Shown: positions 45,754 through 54,527 of the stretch, one piece after another
Layout: the number at the start of each line of letters is the position of its first letter
How positions within the stretch are numbered: position 1 is the stretch's first letter
From: Calditrichota bacterium
GTDB lineage: Bacteria > Calditrichota > Calditrichia > Calditrichales > Calditrichaceae
Direction of reading: 5' to 3'
NCBI GenBank assembly: GCA_024278755.1
Contig: JAJRSO010000059.1
Span: 1-64,000, forward strand
DNA: 64,000 bases
Translations under genes and position numbers: made by a program
Notes under the pieces: model-generated
Told to the model about the DNA's origin: nothing
Database searches by the model: none
The model's input: the letters and a program-made list of their open reading frames with translations, nothing else

Positions 45754-48700
45754 ATGAAGCTGAAACTATTACTAATAATATCGCTGGCAAATTTACTGAT
45801 TGCAAGCGGAAATAATTTTAAAATGTTACAATCCAATTTAATTGCGGGGCTCATCCCGGATATTGAAGACGGTTACGGCGCAGCCTTGCGTGATTTTAAT
45901 TCCGATGGGTATCCGGATTTGTACCTTGTCTGTTTCCGAAATATGAATCGCTTGCTGGTAAATAACGGGGGCATTGTTCCCTTTATCGATCGTACCATCT
46001 ATTCCGGACTGGGCGGCGATCTTTCATCCCGGGGAAACAGCAGCCTGGAGCTGGGCGCCGGTTGCGCTGATTTTGACAACGATGGCATACCGGATATTTT
46101 TTTAGCCGGATGGGGAAAAACAACCACGCTGTTTCGGGGACTGGGACAGTTCCGTTTCGAAAACACCACCGCCGGTCTGCACATGCAGGGCCTTACAGAC
46201 GCGAATCAGGGCCTGTGGTTAGACGCCGATAACGACGGTTTTTTAGACCTGTTTATTACGGCGGAGCATCATAGCAGCCGCCTGTTTTTAAACAGCAGAA
46301 ACGGTATGTTTCGGGAGCATTCCTGGGCATATGACTTTACGGACTCCGCCACATCGCAGGGGGCAGTGAGCGCCGATTTTGACGGAGACGATGATGCCGA
46401 TATCTATCTTTGCAATTGGGGCCTGCCGGATTATTTATTACTGAATGACGGTACGGGCAGTTTTACCAAATCCTCATTAGCGCTGCCAACATTGACCGAT
46501 TCCACTTCTTCCAACAGCGCAGCGGCTGCCGATATTGATAATGACGGTCTGACGGATCTGCTCATTGCCGGTCATAACGGTTTTGTCTATTTGTATCGTA
46601 ACCAATCCCGCAACGGTATTTTTAGTTTTAAAACCGATACACTGCAGCCGTTTTACCGAATAGGGAACAGTGTTTACGGGATTTTAACAGAAGATTTTAA
46701 CCAGGATGGCTGGCCGGATGTTTTTCTGAGCGTCCGGGAGGGGGATAACCGACTCTATCTGAACGACGGGAATGGCGGGTTTTTAGCAAATTACGATTCC
46801 GACGGCCAAAAAGCGTACAGTACGGGCTGTGCTGCCGGCGATATTGACGGTGACGGCGACTTGGATATTTTTGTGGCCAATAAAGATAAAATTAGCCAGG
46901 TCTATTTGAATCCGGTGAATAATGATCATTTTATAAAGCTCAATCTGGCCGGAGTGGTTTCCAACCGGGATGCCGTGGGCGCAAAAGTGTTTTTATACAG
47001 TATACAGGATTCCCTGCGCCGTCTGGCGGGATTCCGGGAAGTAACGGTAAACACGGGCTATCTTTCCAGCAAAGACCCGCAGGTCTGCTTTGGAACCGGC
47101 TCCGGCCGGTTATTCGAAGCCGAAATCTATTACCCTTCCGGCCGTAAAATCGTTCGTAAAAAACTTTTACCCGGAAAGACCTATCGTATTTCCGAGTACG
47201 GCGCGCTGTTAAAAAGCGGTTATCAGCTGCTCCACCTGCTTCAGTTTCATTCCCGGCGTCTTAGCTCCTGGATTAACGTGTTATTGTTTCTCTTTTTGAT
47301 TTTGCTCCTCTTTTTGTATGTCCGCTTCGGCCTTCGCCGCTATCAGTGGGATGCGCCGTTTGTTGCGGTTCAGTTAATTTTATGGTTCATTATTTCGCTC
47401 GTTGGATTTATCGCCGTAAAAAACCGTGAGGCGCTTGTTGTTTTGGGCCTTATGAACGGCCTCTCGATAACGGCTGTTTTGCTTTCGGCGCTGTATTCCG
47501 AAAAGCAGTTGCGCCTGCGCCGGCGCAGAACGCGTTTTCGGAGCAGGGTGCAGTCTCTAAGCGTGCGCATGATTCATATTCACGACGACGAAACACTGTT
47601 TGGCGATCTGCGCGAAACCATTTTGGAGCACGATGAGATTAGACGGGTATTGATTTTTAAATATGATTCCGATAAAAACAGATTAGTACAAATTGCTCCG
47701 CAAAAAAAGGTATTATCCCTGTCCGGGGGGCAGGAGAACGAATTGCTGCAAAATGATTTTATCGTCAGCGGAGGCAAAAGTTTTAGTTCTGTTTTCGAGG
47801 ATCTTAAAATAAATATTCTGCTTCCCGTAAAACAGGAGGGCGGTTTAACGGCTGTAATTGGTTTATATATGGATAAATACCAAAGCGCCGTTAATCGCGA
47901 AGATTTACATTTACTGTTGCCGCTGGCCAATCAAACGGCCATTGCTGTGGAAAATAACACTTATATCCGGGAAAGCTCAAAGCTGGTTCGTGAGCTGACC
48001 GAAGCCAAAACAAAAGAAAAATATGTAAAAGCGCTGGAAGAGACCAACGCGCAGTTAGATCAAAAAAATAAAGAACTCAATCGTTTGTTTAAAGAGCTTC
48101 AGCAAAAAGAAGGGCAACTGATTCATTCGGAAAAAATGGCTTCGCTGGGGCAGCTTGTGGCCGGCATTTCACACGAACTGAATAATCCGATTAGCTTTAT
48201 ATATGCCAATACCATTGCTCTGGAGACCTATTTAAAAGAACTGAAAGAACTGTGGAATTTACTACCCATAGAGAATACAGATTTAGCGAAACGGTTTAAA
48301 TCGATTGCCGGCGATTTGCAGGAAATTATCCGCGATAACCTAACCGGCAGTAAAAGCGTAAAAGAACTGGTATTAAATTTAAAGAATTTTTCGCGACTGG
48401 ATCAGGCCGAATGGAAAGAAAGCAGACTTTCCCAGGGGATTGAAAGCAGCCTTAAAATTTTAAAACCACAGCTTGGCCCTGAGATAGAAATTATAAAAGA
48501 CTTTCAGATCGATCCGCCAATCTTTTGCAACCCGGGACAACTGAATCAGGTATTTGTAAATCTTTTATCCAACGCCATACAGGCGTTAAACGGAAAAGGC
48601 AGGATTACCGTTTCGATAAAAATCGAGGGACAATGGCTTGTCGTTTCGTTTGCGGATACCGGGGGCGGCATTCCGCCGGAAATTCAAAAAAAGATTTTTG

Positions 48701-48876
48701 ATCCCTTTTTTACCACAAAGGATGTAAACAAAGGTACCGGTCTGGGATTGAGTATTTCGTACTCTATTATTAAAAATCATAACGGGAAACTGACGGTGAG
48801 CAGTATACCGGGAAAAGGCAGTGACTTTAGAATTTTTCTGCCGCGCACAGCGGAAGGTTCCGAAGAGAGAAAGTAA
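45754..48876 (+). CDS. Sensor histidine kinase with exported FG-GAP propeller and ASPIC/UnbV domain
   Basis: 1040 residues from ATG 45754 (GTG 45736 is an alternative). A signal peptide precedes seven FG-GAP/VCBS motifs of the DxDxDGxxD type, for instance DFNSDGYPDLYLV, DFDNDGIPDIFLA, DFDGDDDADIYLC and DIDGDGDLDIFVA, enough for a seven-bladed propeller with Ca sites. An ASPIC/UnbV domain follows (VGAKVFLYS to YYPSGRKIV). Three membrane helices (about 495-590), a GAF-like domain, a coiled coil, HisKA with His807 in GISHELNNPI, and HATPase with DTGGGIPPE and GTGLGLSISYSII complete it. It pairs with the regulator gene starting 40 bases downstream. The receptor end is unusual for a kinase. Confidence 0.92.
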   Translation: MKLKLLLIISLANLLIASGNNFKMLQSNLIAGLIPDIEDGYGAALRDFNSDGYPDLYLVCFRNMNRLLVNNGGIVPFIDRTIYSGLGGDLSSRGNSSLELGAGCADFDNDGIPDIFLAGWGKTTTLFRGLGQFRFENTTAGLHMQGLTDANQGLWLDADNDGFLDLFITAEHHSSRLFLNSRNGMFREHSWAYDFTDSATSQGAVSADFDGDDDADIYLCNWGLPDYLLLNDGTGSFTKSSLALPTLTDSTSSNSAAAADIDNDGLTDLLIAGHNGFVYLYRNQSRNGIFSFKTDTLQPFYRIGNSVYGILTEDFNQDGWPDVFLSVREGDNRLYLNDGNGGFLANYDSDGQKAYSTGCAAGDIDGDGDLDIFVANKDKISQVYLNPVNNDHFIKLNLAGVVSNRDAVGAKVFLYSIQDSLRRLAGFREVTVNTGYLSSKDPQVCFGTGSGRLFEAEIYYPSGRKIVRKKLLPGKTYRISEYGALLKSGYQLLHLLQFHSRRLSSWINVLLFLFLILLLFLYVRFGLRRYQWDAPFVAVQLILWFIISLVGFIAVKNREALVVLGLMNGLSITAVLLSALYSEKQLRLRRRRTRFRSRVQSLSVRMIHIHDDETLFGDLRETILEHDEIRRVLIFKYDSDKNRLVQIAPQKKVLSLSGGQENELLQNDFIVSGGKSFSSVFEDLKINILLPVKQEGGLTAVIGLYMDKYQSAVNREDLHLLLPLANQTAIAVENNTYIRESSKLVRELTEAKTKEKYVKALEETNAQLDQKNKELNRLFKELQQKEGQLIHSEKMASLGQLVAGISHELNNPISFIYANTIALETYLKELKELWNLLPIENTDLAKRFKSIAGDLQEIIRDNLTGSKSVKELVLNLKNFSRLDQAEWKESRLSQGIESSLKILKPQLGPEIEIIKDFQIDPPIFCNPGQLNQVFVNLLSNAIQALNGKGRITVSIKIEGQWLVVSFADTGGGIPPEIQKKIFDPFFTTKDVNKGTGLGLSISYSIIKNHNGKLTVSSIPGKGSDFRIFLPRTAEGSEERK

Positions 48877-48916
48877 TATGGTTTAGAATGGAGATATTTT
48901 TAGGCGGAATGAAATA

Positions 48917-50362
48917 ATGGAAAAACAAACCATACTGATTGTTGACGACCAGCAGGAAATTTTAAACAGTTTGCAGCGCTTGTTTAATTCGGAATATAAG
49001 GTGCTGACAGCGGCTTCCGGAGCCGAGGCGCTGGAATTGTTAAAACAGAATAGGCCGGCGGTTATCCTTTCGGATCAGCGTATGCCCGAAATGGACGGCG
49101 TGACCTTTCTGAAAAATAGTATTGTTTTGCGGCCGGACGCCGTGCGTCTGATGATTACCGGTTATGCGGATATCGAAGCCACCATTGATGCGGTAAACGA
49201 GGCGAAAATTTACCAGTATATTTCCAAACCGTTCGAACCGCAGGAATTACAAAAGAGTTTAGCCAATGCGGTGGAACGCTTTCTGCTGGTGCAACAAAAT
49301 CGCGCTTTGCAGGAGAACTTAAAACGGGCGAATAAAACATTACAGGTCGAAAAAGAAGAGCTTCAGAAGCAGGTGGAGCAACAGCTTGACCTGGGTAATC
49401 TGATCGGCAGTAGTCCGCCCATGCTGCATATTTTTAAACTGGTTAAAAAAGTGATGAACACGCCGACAACCGTTCTGCTTCTCGGAGACACAGGCACAGG
49501 TAAGGAGATGCTGGCCCGTATCATCCATTTTAACAGTGATAAAAAAGATAAAATGTTTGCCGCTCAAAACTGTGGCGCCATTCCCGACACCCTGCTTCAG
49601 AGTGAATTGTTCGGTCATGTCAGAGGATCGTTTACGGGCGCGGTGGCGGATAAAAAAGGCCTGTTCGAGACCGCCGACGGTGGAACGGTTTTTCTAGATG
49701 AAATCGGAGACACTTCGCCCGCTTTGCAACTGAATTTATTGCGTGTTTTACAGGAAGGCGAAATAAAACCGGTAGGTTCATCCACGGTAAAAAAGGTAGA
49801 TGTGCGCGTAATCGCGGCCACCAATAAAAACCTGCAGGAAGAAGTGAAGGCGGGACGTTTTAGAGAAGATTTGTTTTATCGTCTGAGTGTTTTTCCCATC
49901 TATCTTCCTCCGTTGCATGAACGGCGTCAGGATATTCCGGAACTGATTCGTTATTTTATACACAAATACGCCCGGCGTATCGGGAAAAACATCACAGGGA
50001 TAAGTAAGCAGGCCGAAGCAATGTTGGTGCGCGCGCAGTATCCCGGCAATATCCGTGAACTGGAAAATGAGATTGAACGACTGGTTACCCTGGCTGACGA
50101 AAACAGCGAAATAGAGGAAACCAGCCTGTCTCCGCGTTTTTTGGAACTATCTCTGCCTGAAATTAGTTTTCAGGAAGAGGGATTGAATTTTAAAAAAGCG
50201 TGTGCCCGTCTGGAAAAAACTCTGATTGTTCAGGCGCTGCAAATGACCGGAGGGAATATTTTACGGGCCGCGGAAGAACTTGGTTTAAGCAGAGCCGGGC
50301 TTCATAAAATGTTAAAGCGACACGAAATTCATCCGGGAGAATTTAAAAAGCAGCTTTTTTAA
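48917..50362 (+). CDS. Sigma-54-dependent response regulator (NtrC family)
   Basis: 481 residues. Receiver domain (1-120) with VDDQQE and the phospho-acceptor in VILSDQRMPEMDG, AAA+ domain (about 155-390) with Walker A GDTGTGKE, the sigma-54 contact loop GSFTGAVADKKG (Ser variant of GAFTGA), Walker B GGTVFLDEIGD and arginine fingers FREDLFYRL. A Fis-type helix-turn-helix ends it (ILRAAEELGLSRAGLHKML). Such proteins bind upstream and activate -24/-12 promoters; one lies 120 bases after its stop. It probably receives phosphate from the preceding kinase. Confidence 0.95.
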   Translation: MEKQTILIVDDQQEILNSLQRLFNSEYKVLTAASGAEALELLKQNRPAVILSDQRMPEMDGVTFLKNSIVLRPDAVRLMITGYADIEATIDAVNEAKIYQYISKPFEPQELQKSLANAVERFLLVQQNRALQENLKRANKTLQVEKEELQKQVEQQLDLGNLIGSSPPMLHIFKLVKKVMNTPTTVLLLGDTGTGKEMLARIIHFNSDKKDKMFAAQNCGAIPDTLLQSELFGHVRGSFTGAVADKKGLFETADGGTVFLDEIGDTSPALQLNLLRVLQEGEIKPVGSSTVKKVDVRVIAATNKNLQEEVKAGRFREDLFYRLSVFPIYLPPLHERRQDIPELIRYFIHKYARRIGKNITGISKQAEAMLVRAQYPGNIRELENEIERLVTLADENSEIEETSLSPRFLELSLPEISFQEEGLNFKKACARLEKTLIVQALQMTGGNILRAAEELGLSRAGLHKMLKRHEIHPGEFKKQLF

Positions 50363-50379
50363 CCGTTTATTTTAATAGC

Positions 50380-50416
50380 ACTGTAAAAACTGTAGCCATA
50401 AAAAAGATGTACTGTA
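50380..50416 (+). promoter_or_regulatory. Three direct ACTGTA repeats, possible activator site
   Basis: ACTGTA occurs at 50380-50385, 50389-50394 and 50411-50416, about 70-100 bases ahead of the -24 element. That is the usual distance for binding of an NtrC-type activator, but the repeats are short and direct rather than palindromic. Confidence 0.3.
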
Positions 50417-50480
50417 AACGAAAGAGTCATTGTTTTGTGAAAAGGTGAAATAAAAACCGGAAATAGCGTATTTTGACCTT

Positions 50481-50496
50481 TGGTACACGGTTTGCA
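50481..50496 (+). promoter_or_regulatory. Sigma-54 (-24/-12) promoter
   Basis: TGGTACACGGTTTGCA matches the TGGCACG-N4-TTGCW consensus with correct 16-base spacing, including the GG and GC dinucleotides. Two bases of the -24 half differ. Transcription would start near 50507, about 22 bases before the ATG at 50529. Confidence 0.8.
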
Positions 50497-50528
50497 ATAA
50501 CCGAAGAAAAAGTTTCAGGAGTAGTAAA

Positions 50529-51533
50529 ATGAAAAAATATATGTATACTCGTTTGATTTTCAGTTTTTTGTTCATCGCCTTTTTTGTTACCTCCTGCTAT
50601 ACGCAGTTGGCGGTGGTAAAACCGAAAAGGGTTTATGTGTACGAAAGAACGGTGGAACAGGAAGAACCGGCAGACACGGTTTATTATGAAGAGGATGAAG
50701 AACCGGCATCAGATGCTTATGTCGATGTGGATAATTATTACGGTTATCCGCCGCCGGCAACCTGGCGCAGCCATTATTACGATCCCTATTATTGGGACAG
50801 CTTTTACTGGGATGATTATTACTATTCTTCCTGGAGTTATCCATATAATTACTACCGTTTTGATTATTTCTGGCACCGTCCGGCGTTTGTAATATATTAT
50901 CCCTGGTATAACGATTACTACTATGGATACGGTTATTATAACGAAGGCAGGAGAGTGGCGTATAAACCGCGGCATTTTACCCGGGGTGGAAGCCTGTTAA
51001 AAACGGGTAGCAGGCATATTGCTTCCAGCAGCCGCTCGGTATCTAACGTTTCGGGCCGAAATAGTGCTTCAAGGCATACTGTTACGGACAGGGCGCCCGA
51101 CATTCGGCAGACCGATGATATCCGGGTTGTCAGAACAGGGGCCGGACGCTCTTCCGCAGGAACCAGTATTTCTAAAAAGAGTGTTAGAAAAAGCGGGAAA
51201 AGAATTGTACGAAGCTCGAAAGCACACAAAAGCGGCCGTAAAATTTACCGGAAAAGCCGGTCTGTGAAAAAACGGGATACCGGAAAAACAAAAGCCCGAT
51301 CCGGTCGTCCGCGCACCGTGCGTAAGGGGAGCGCCACTAAAAGCCGCTCTTCCGAAACGACAACGAAAAGTCCACGCAGCCGTTCGGATAATGCCGGTAC
51401 TTCCTATTCCGGCAGCAGTCGCACTCGTAGCTCCTCTTCGGTGAGTAAAAGTTCCGGTTCGGGGCGTTCTTCTTCATCCTCGCGTTCGGGAAGTTCACGC
51501 AGTCACTCGTCGGGACGGTCTAAAAGAAGATAG
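50529..51533 (+). CDS. Tyr/Trp-rich lipoprotein with Ser/Arg/Lys-rich low-complexity tail
   Basis: 334 residues, preceded by aggag. The lipobox is VTSC with Cys23. After an acidic linker, about residues 68-140 are packed with Tyr, Trp and Asp (YYDPYYWDSFYWDDYYYSSW is part of it). From about 150 to the end the protein is Ser, Arg, Lys and Gly rich, strongly basic and repetitive (for example SGSGRSSSSSRSGSSRSHSS). No enzyme domain is seen. The two halves have opposite character, so it might bind polyanions of the surface or self-associate. It is the first gene under the sigma-54 promoter. I do not recognise a family. Confidence 0.8.
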   Translation: MKKYMYTRLIFSFLFIAFFVTSCYTQLAVVKPKRVYVYERTVEQEEPADTVYYEEDEEPASDAYVDVDNYYGYPPPATWRSHYYDPYYWDSFYWDDYYYSSWSYPYNYYRFDYFWHRPAFVIYYPWYNDYYYGYGYYNEGRRVAYKPRHFTRGGSLLKTGSRHIASSSRSVSNVSGRNSASRHTVTDRAPDIRQTDDIRVVRTGAGRSSAGTSISKKSVRKSGKRIVRSSKAHKSGRKIYRKSRSVKKRDTGKTKARSGRPRTVRKGSATKSRSSETTTKSPRSRSDNAGTSYSGSSRTRSSSSVSKSSGSGRSSSSSRSGSSRSHSSGRSKRR

Positions 51534-51592
51534 CGGCTCGTGGTATTTGTTAAGACTAAAGTGCGTACGAATGTGTTGAAAAGGATTTTAAA

Positions 51593-53116
51593 ATGAAAAT
51601 TATAAAAACAAGTATTTTTTTATTATTGCTAACCTCTCTGTCTTTTGCGCAATCCGCGGAAGAGGCCGTAGATCTACTCGACAATCAAACAGGCGCTGGT
51701 ATCCGTGCCGCCGGTTTGGGGAATGCCTATACCGGTGTGGCGGATGATTATTCGGCCATTTACTGGAATCCCGCCGGTCTGGCGCAGATAAAGATGAACG
51801 AGGTTTCCATAGCCCTGTCCAACTTAAATTATAAAAGCGCAGCAGACTATCTGGGGAATTCTGCTTCGAACAGCAGAACCTATACTAAACTTCATAATTT
51901 TGGTCTGGTATATCCGTTTGAAGTGGCCCGTGGCAGCCTGGTAATGGCGCTTGGTTTTCAGCGTATTAAAAGTCTGGATAGCTATCTCGGGTTTTCCGGT
52001 TACCTGCCCGGGACGCAGGGAGACAGCCTGGCTTTTGATGTTATCAATGATAATCAATTTGATTACGGTCTGCTGGAATTTGACCGGGATATTCAACAGC
52101 AAAAATCAGTCTCATCGGAAGGAAGTCTAAACCAATGGTCGTTTGGAATGGCTATTGATTTGTCGCCTTCATTTTCCGGCGGTTTTACGCTAAGTATGCT
52201 AAGTGGCGGCAGCGATTATCTTTCCCGTTATCAGCAGGATGACAGCAACGATTTAAATAACTATTCTATCCGGGATGCAAACGATAATGAAATAGAAGTT
52301 TTTGATTTTAAATACTACGATGTGACCCAAAAAATTAAAAGCGATTACAGTGGATTTGAGGCAAAATTCGGCGGACTTTTTCGTTTTGGTGAAAATTTAA
52401 GACTGGGCACTTCCATTACTATGCCTATGACGATTCGTGTAAACGAGGTTTGGAGTGTTTCCGATGAGCTGGCTTACGATATTCATGTACTTAATGATGG
52501 CGTTTATTCATACAGCGGATCTACGGAAGATCCGTATAATGACAACGCCTATATGGGCTGGGTTCTAAACAGCCATGACCAGGCGGTGGATTTAAACGAA
52601 GAGGGCAGTTTTGAATACAATATTAAAGTGCCGTTTAAATTCAGTGGCGGCGTGTCCTATAAAAATTCCCTGTTGCTATTAGCGGCTTCGGCGGAATATA
52701 CGGATTGGTCGCAGTTGCGCTACGAAATGCCCGATGATGGTGACAGCGAAGACTATGCAGCCTTGCTGGATCAGAATGAAGTATTTGCCGAAAAATTTCG
52801 TCCCGTTCTTTCCTATGGCGCCGGCGCCGAAGTAAACCTGTTCCAAAATACATTGTCCCTGCGCGGAGGCTATCGCTTTGTGCCGTCTCCGTTTAAAGAC
52901 AGCAATGTTGGTTTTGATAAAACCATTTATTCTGCCGGCCTGGGAATGCGGGTGGATGAATCGACGGTTCTGGAAGTTTCATACACATACGGCTCATACG
53001 ATCGTAAAGCCTATTATGCGTACGATTGGGATGAATATGGTGAAATAGCGCCGATGCAGACTGCGGAAGAACATACGTCTCAAAGACTTATGGCCGGCTT
53101 AAAGCTGATATTTTAA
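51593..53116 (+). CDS. Outer-membrane protein, FadL/PorV-like (OmpP1/TodX family)
   Basis: 507 residues with a signal peptide (MKIIKTSIFLLLLTSLSFAQ). The N-terminal motif AGLGNAYTGVADDYSAIYWNPAGLAQI is the family hallmark; the rest alternates like a beta barrel and ends in an aromatic (LKLIF). FadL relatives take up hydrophobic compounds, PorV relatives act in type IX export. It starts 59 bases after the Tyr-rich lipoprotein gene with no terminator between, so it may be read from the same sigma-54 promoter. Confidence 0.87.
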   Translation: MKIIKTSIFLLLLTSLSFAQSAEEAVDLLDNQTGAGIRAAGLGNAYTGVADDYSAIYWNPAGLAQIKMNEVSIALSNLNYKSAADYLGNSASNSRTYTKLHNFGLVYPFEVARGSLVMALGFQRIKSLDSYLGFSGYLPGTQGDSLAFDVINDNQFDYGLLEFDRDIQQQKSVSSEGSLNQWSFGMAIDLSPSFSGGFTLSMLSGGSDYLSRYQQDDSNDLNNYSIRDANDNEIEVFDFKYYDVTQKIKSDYSGFEAKFGGLFRFGENLRLGTSITMPMTIRVNEVWSVSDELAYDIHVLNDGVYSYSGSTEDPYNDNAYMGWVLNSHDQAVDLNEEGSFEYNIKVPFKFSGGVSYKNSLLLLAASAEYTDWSQLRYEMPDDGDSEDYAALLDQNEVFAEKFRPVLSYGAGAEVNLFQNTLSLRGGYRFVPSPFKDSNVGFDKTIYSAGLGMRVDESTVLEVSYTYGSYDRKAYYAYDWDEYGEIAPMQTAEEHTSQRLMAGLKLIF

Positions 53117-53183
53117 AATTTTTTAAAACAGAAAACAGAATTCTAAAGAAAAGAAAAACAGCATTTATAAAATAGGAATATAA

Positions 53184-53725
53184 ATGGTTCTGCATATCAG
53201 AGTTTCCATACTTTTAATATTTCTTCTTTTACTTATGTTTTCCTGCGAAAGTTTAAATGATGCGGTTAACGCAGAGCCGGATACAAAATACTACAATGGA
53301 GAATATGAAGTTGATGTCAACGAGGACGGTTTGTTAGATTTAAAAATGGATGTCCGGTTTTTTGTTTTTGGCGATCGTAATTTAACTTCCTTCTATATTA
53401 AACCGTTGAATGGAATACAATTTTACTGTGAAGCAGATCAGAAACCATATATCTTTTCGAAATACGACACGATTAATTTTTATCCGGTCAGCCGCATTTT
53501 TGGAACAACGAAACAATAAATATTATGTACTGCGATTATTACCGTAAAAACTGGCGCGGAAACTGGGCCGGGAAAACCGGATATCTTGGGCTAAAACTTG
53601 GTGCGGATACTTCTGCAACCTGCGCCTGGATAAATATTACAGCTGATACTTTAGATGAATGTAACATAGTTTTCAATTTTTCAAGAATTCAAAATATTCC
53701 ACGAACAGATTTTCTCATTGAATAG
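53184..53725 (+). pseudogene. Small lipoprotein gene broken by a one-base frameshift
   Basis: The first part (53184-53519) has a lipobox LLMFSC and about 80 further residues, then runs into TAA after a T5 run at 53497-53501. One more T would give SRIFWNNETINIM and continue in frame through the second part (53525-53725), ending at 53723-53725, for a protein of about 180 residues. No stop interrupts the restored frame. The sequence is exported and lipid anchored; no family is recognised. Homopolymer error in sequencing is as likely as a real mutation. Confidence 0.65.
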
Positions 53726-53869
53726 AGAAGCCCTTTTTTTAATATTTCTCTTGTCTCTTACATTTTTACCATTTATTATGATATGAATCTAATCTATAAA
53801 AGGTGATTATCGATACCATCGCTTTTTAGAGTTGACTCATGGTTTAAAATCAAAAAAAGGTGGCTGGCT

Positions 53870-54481
53870 ATGAAACGTTCTTTTATTGCAGCAGTGGTTA
53901 TTTTATTTCTTTTAAGCGGATGTCTTAGCTTTAAAGCAATCGAATACCGGATTACCTTTGATAAAAAATTTGAAATCGGTAAAATAGTAATTACGTACGA
54001 AAATATTGGAAGTGACAAATTTGTCTCTGTAAAAACAGATACCGCAATGAGCTCCGTAGAAAAGCAGGAAATTCTGCAGGATCGCCATGATGATTTTATC
54101 GATCTGGTGCACATGACACAGGATGACGAACAATTATTGAATGGAATAAAGCAGGGTATCTATTTTAAAAAACGTTATTTATTTGAAAAAGACAATGCAT
54201 TGAATGGCCGCTACGAGGGGATTTTTACCAATCTCAGGTTTGACAACAAAGAAGAATCCTTACGCATTTTAAAAGACGAGATATTTTTAACGTTGAAAAA
54301 AGACGAAGATATCGAACGGATAGAGACAAATGGTCAATTAAATCAAACCGAAAATATTATTACCATTAGCTGGCCCAAAACCGAAAAGACGATTTATTGG
54401 CGGCAGATTTTAAAAGAAAATTCAGAAACCGTTTCATTACTGGATGAATACCGGCAATGGAAAACAAAAAAGAAACTCTGA
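53870..54481 (+). CDS. Hypothetical lipoprotein
   Basis: 203 residues with lipobox LLSGC (Cys18). The rest is a soluble alpha-beta protein with charged helices (KQEILQDRHDDFIDLVHM) and a closing ITISWPKTEKTIYWRQIL. No known family. It stops at 54481, only 14 bases before the left end of the AT-rich cassette. The terminator now at 60025-60057 may once have ended this gene's transcript. Confidence 0.75.
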   Translation: MKRSFIAAVVILFLLSGCLSFKAIEYRITFDKKFEIGKIVITYENIGSDKFVSVKTDTAMSSVEKQEILQDRHDDFIDLVHMTQDDEQLLNGIKQGIYFKKRYLFEKDNALNGRYEGIFTNLRFDNKEESLRILKDEIFLTLKKDEDIERIETNGQLNQTENIITISWPKTEKTIYWRQILKENSETVSLLDEYRQWKTKKKL

Positions 54482-54494
54482 TAATTATCGGAGC

Positions 54495-54508
54495 GTTGTG
54501 GGCAATGC
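54495..54508. repeat. Left boundary repeat of the defence cassette
   Basis: GTTGTGGGCAATGC matches, at 12 of 14 bases, the reverse complement of 59871-59884 at the other end. Base composition falls sharply to AT-rich after this point. If the ends were joined, this sequence would form the outer right arm of the palindrome at 59871-60004. Confidence 0.6.
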
Positions 54509-54527
54509 AGAGAAAGTACAGCAATTT

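Noticed and set aside
53794-54133. Minus-strand frames opposite the 53870 lipoprotein
   Set aside because: They lack plausible starts and conserved content, while the plus strand has a lipobox and good ribosome spacing.
54444-54527. Upstream start for the SIR2 gene at 54444
   Set aside because: It would lie inside the lipoprotein gene and across the cassette boundary; the ATG at 54528 lies just before the conserved SIR2 start.
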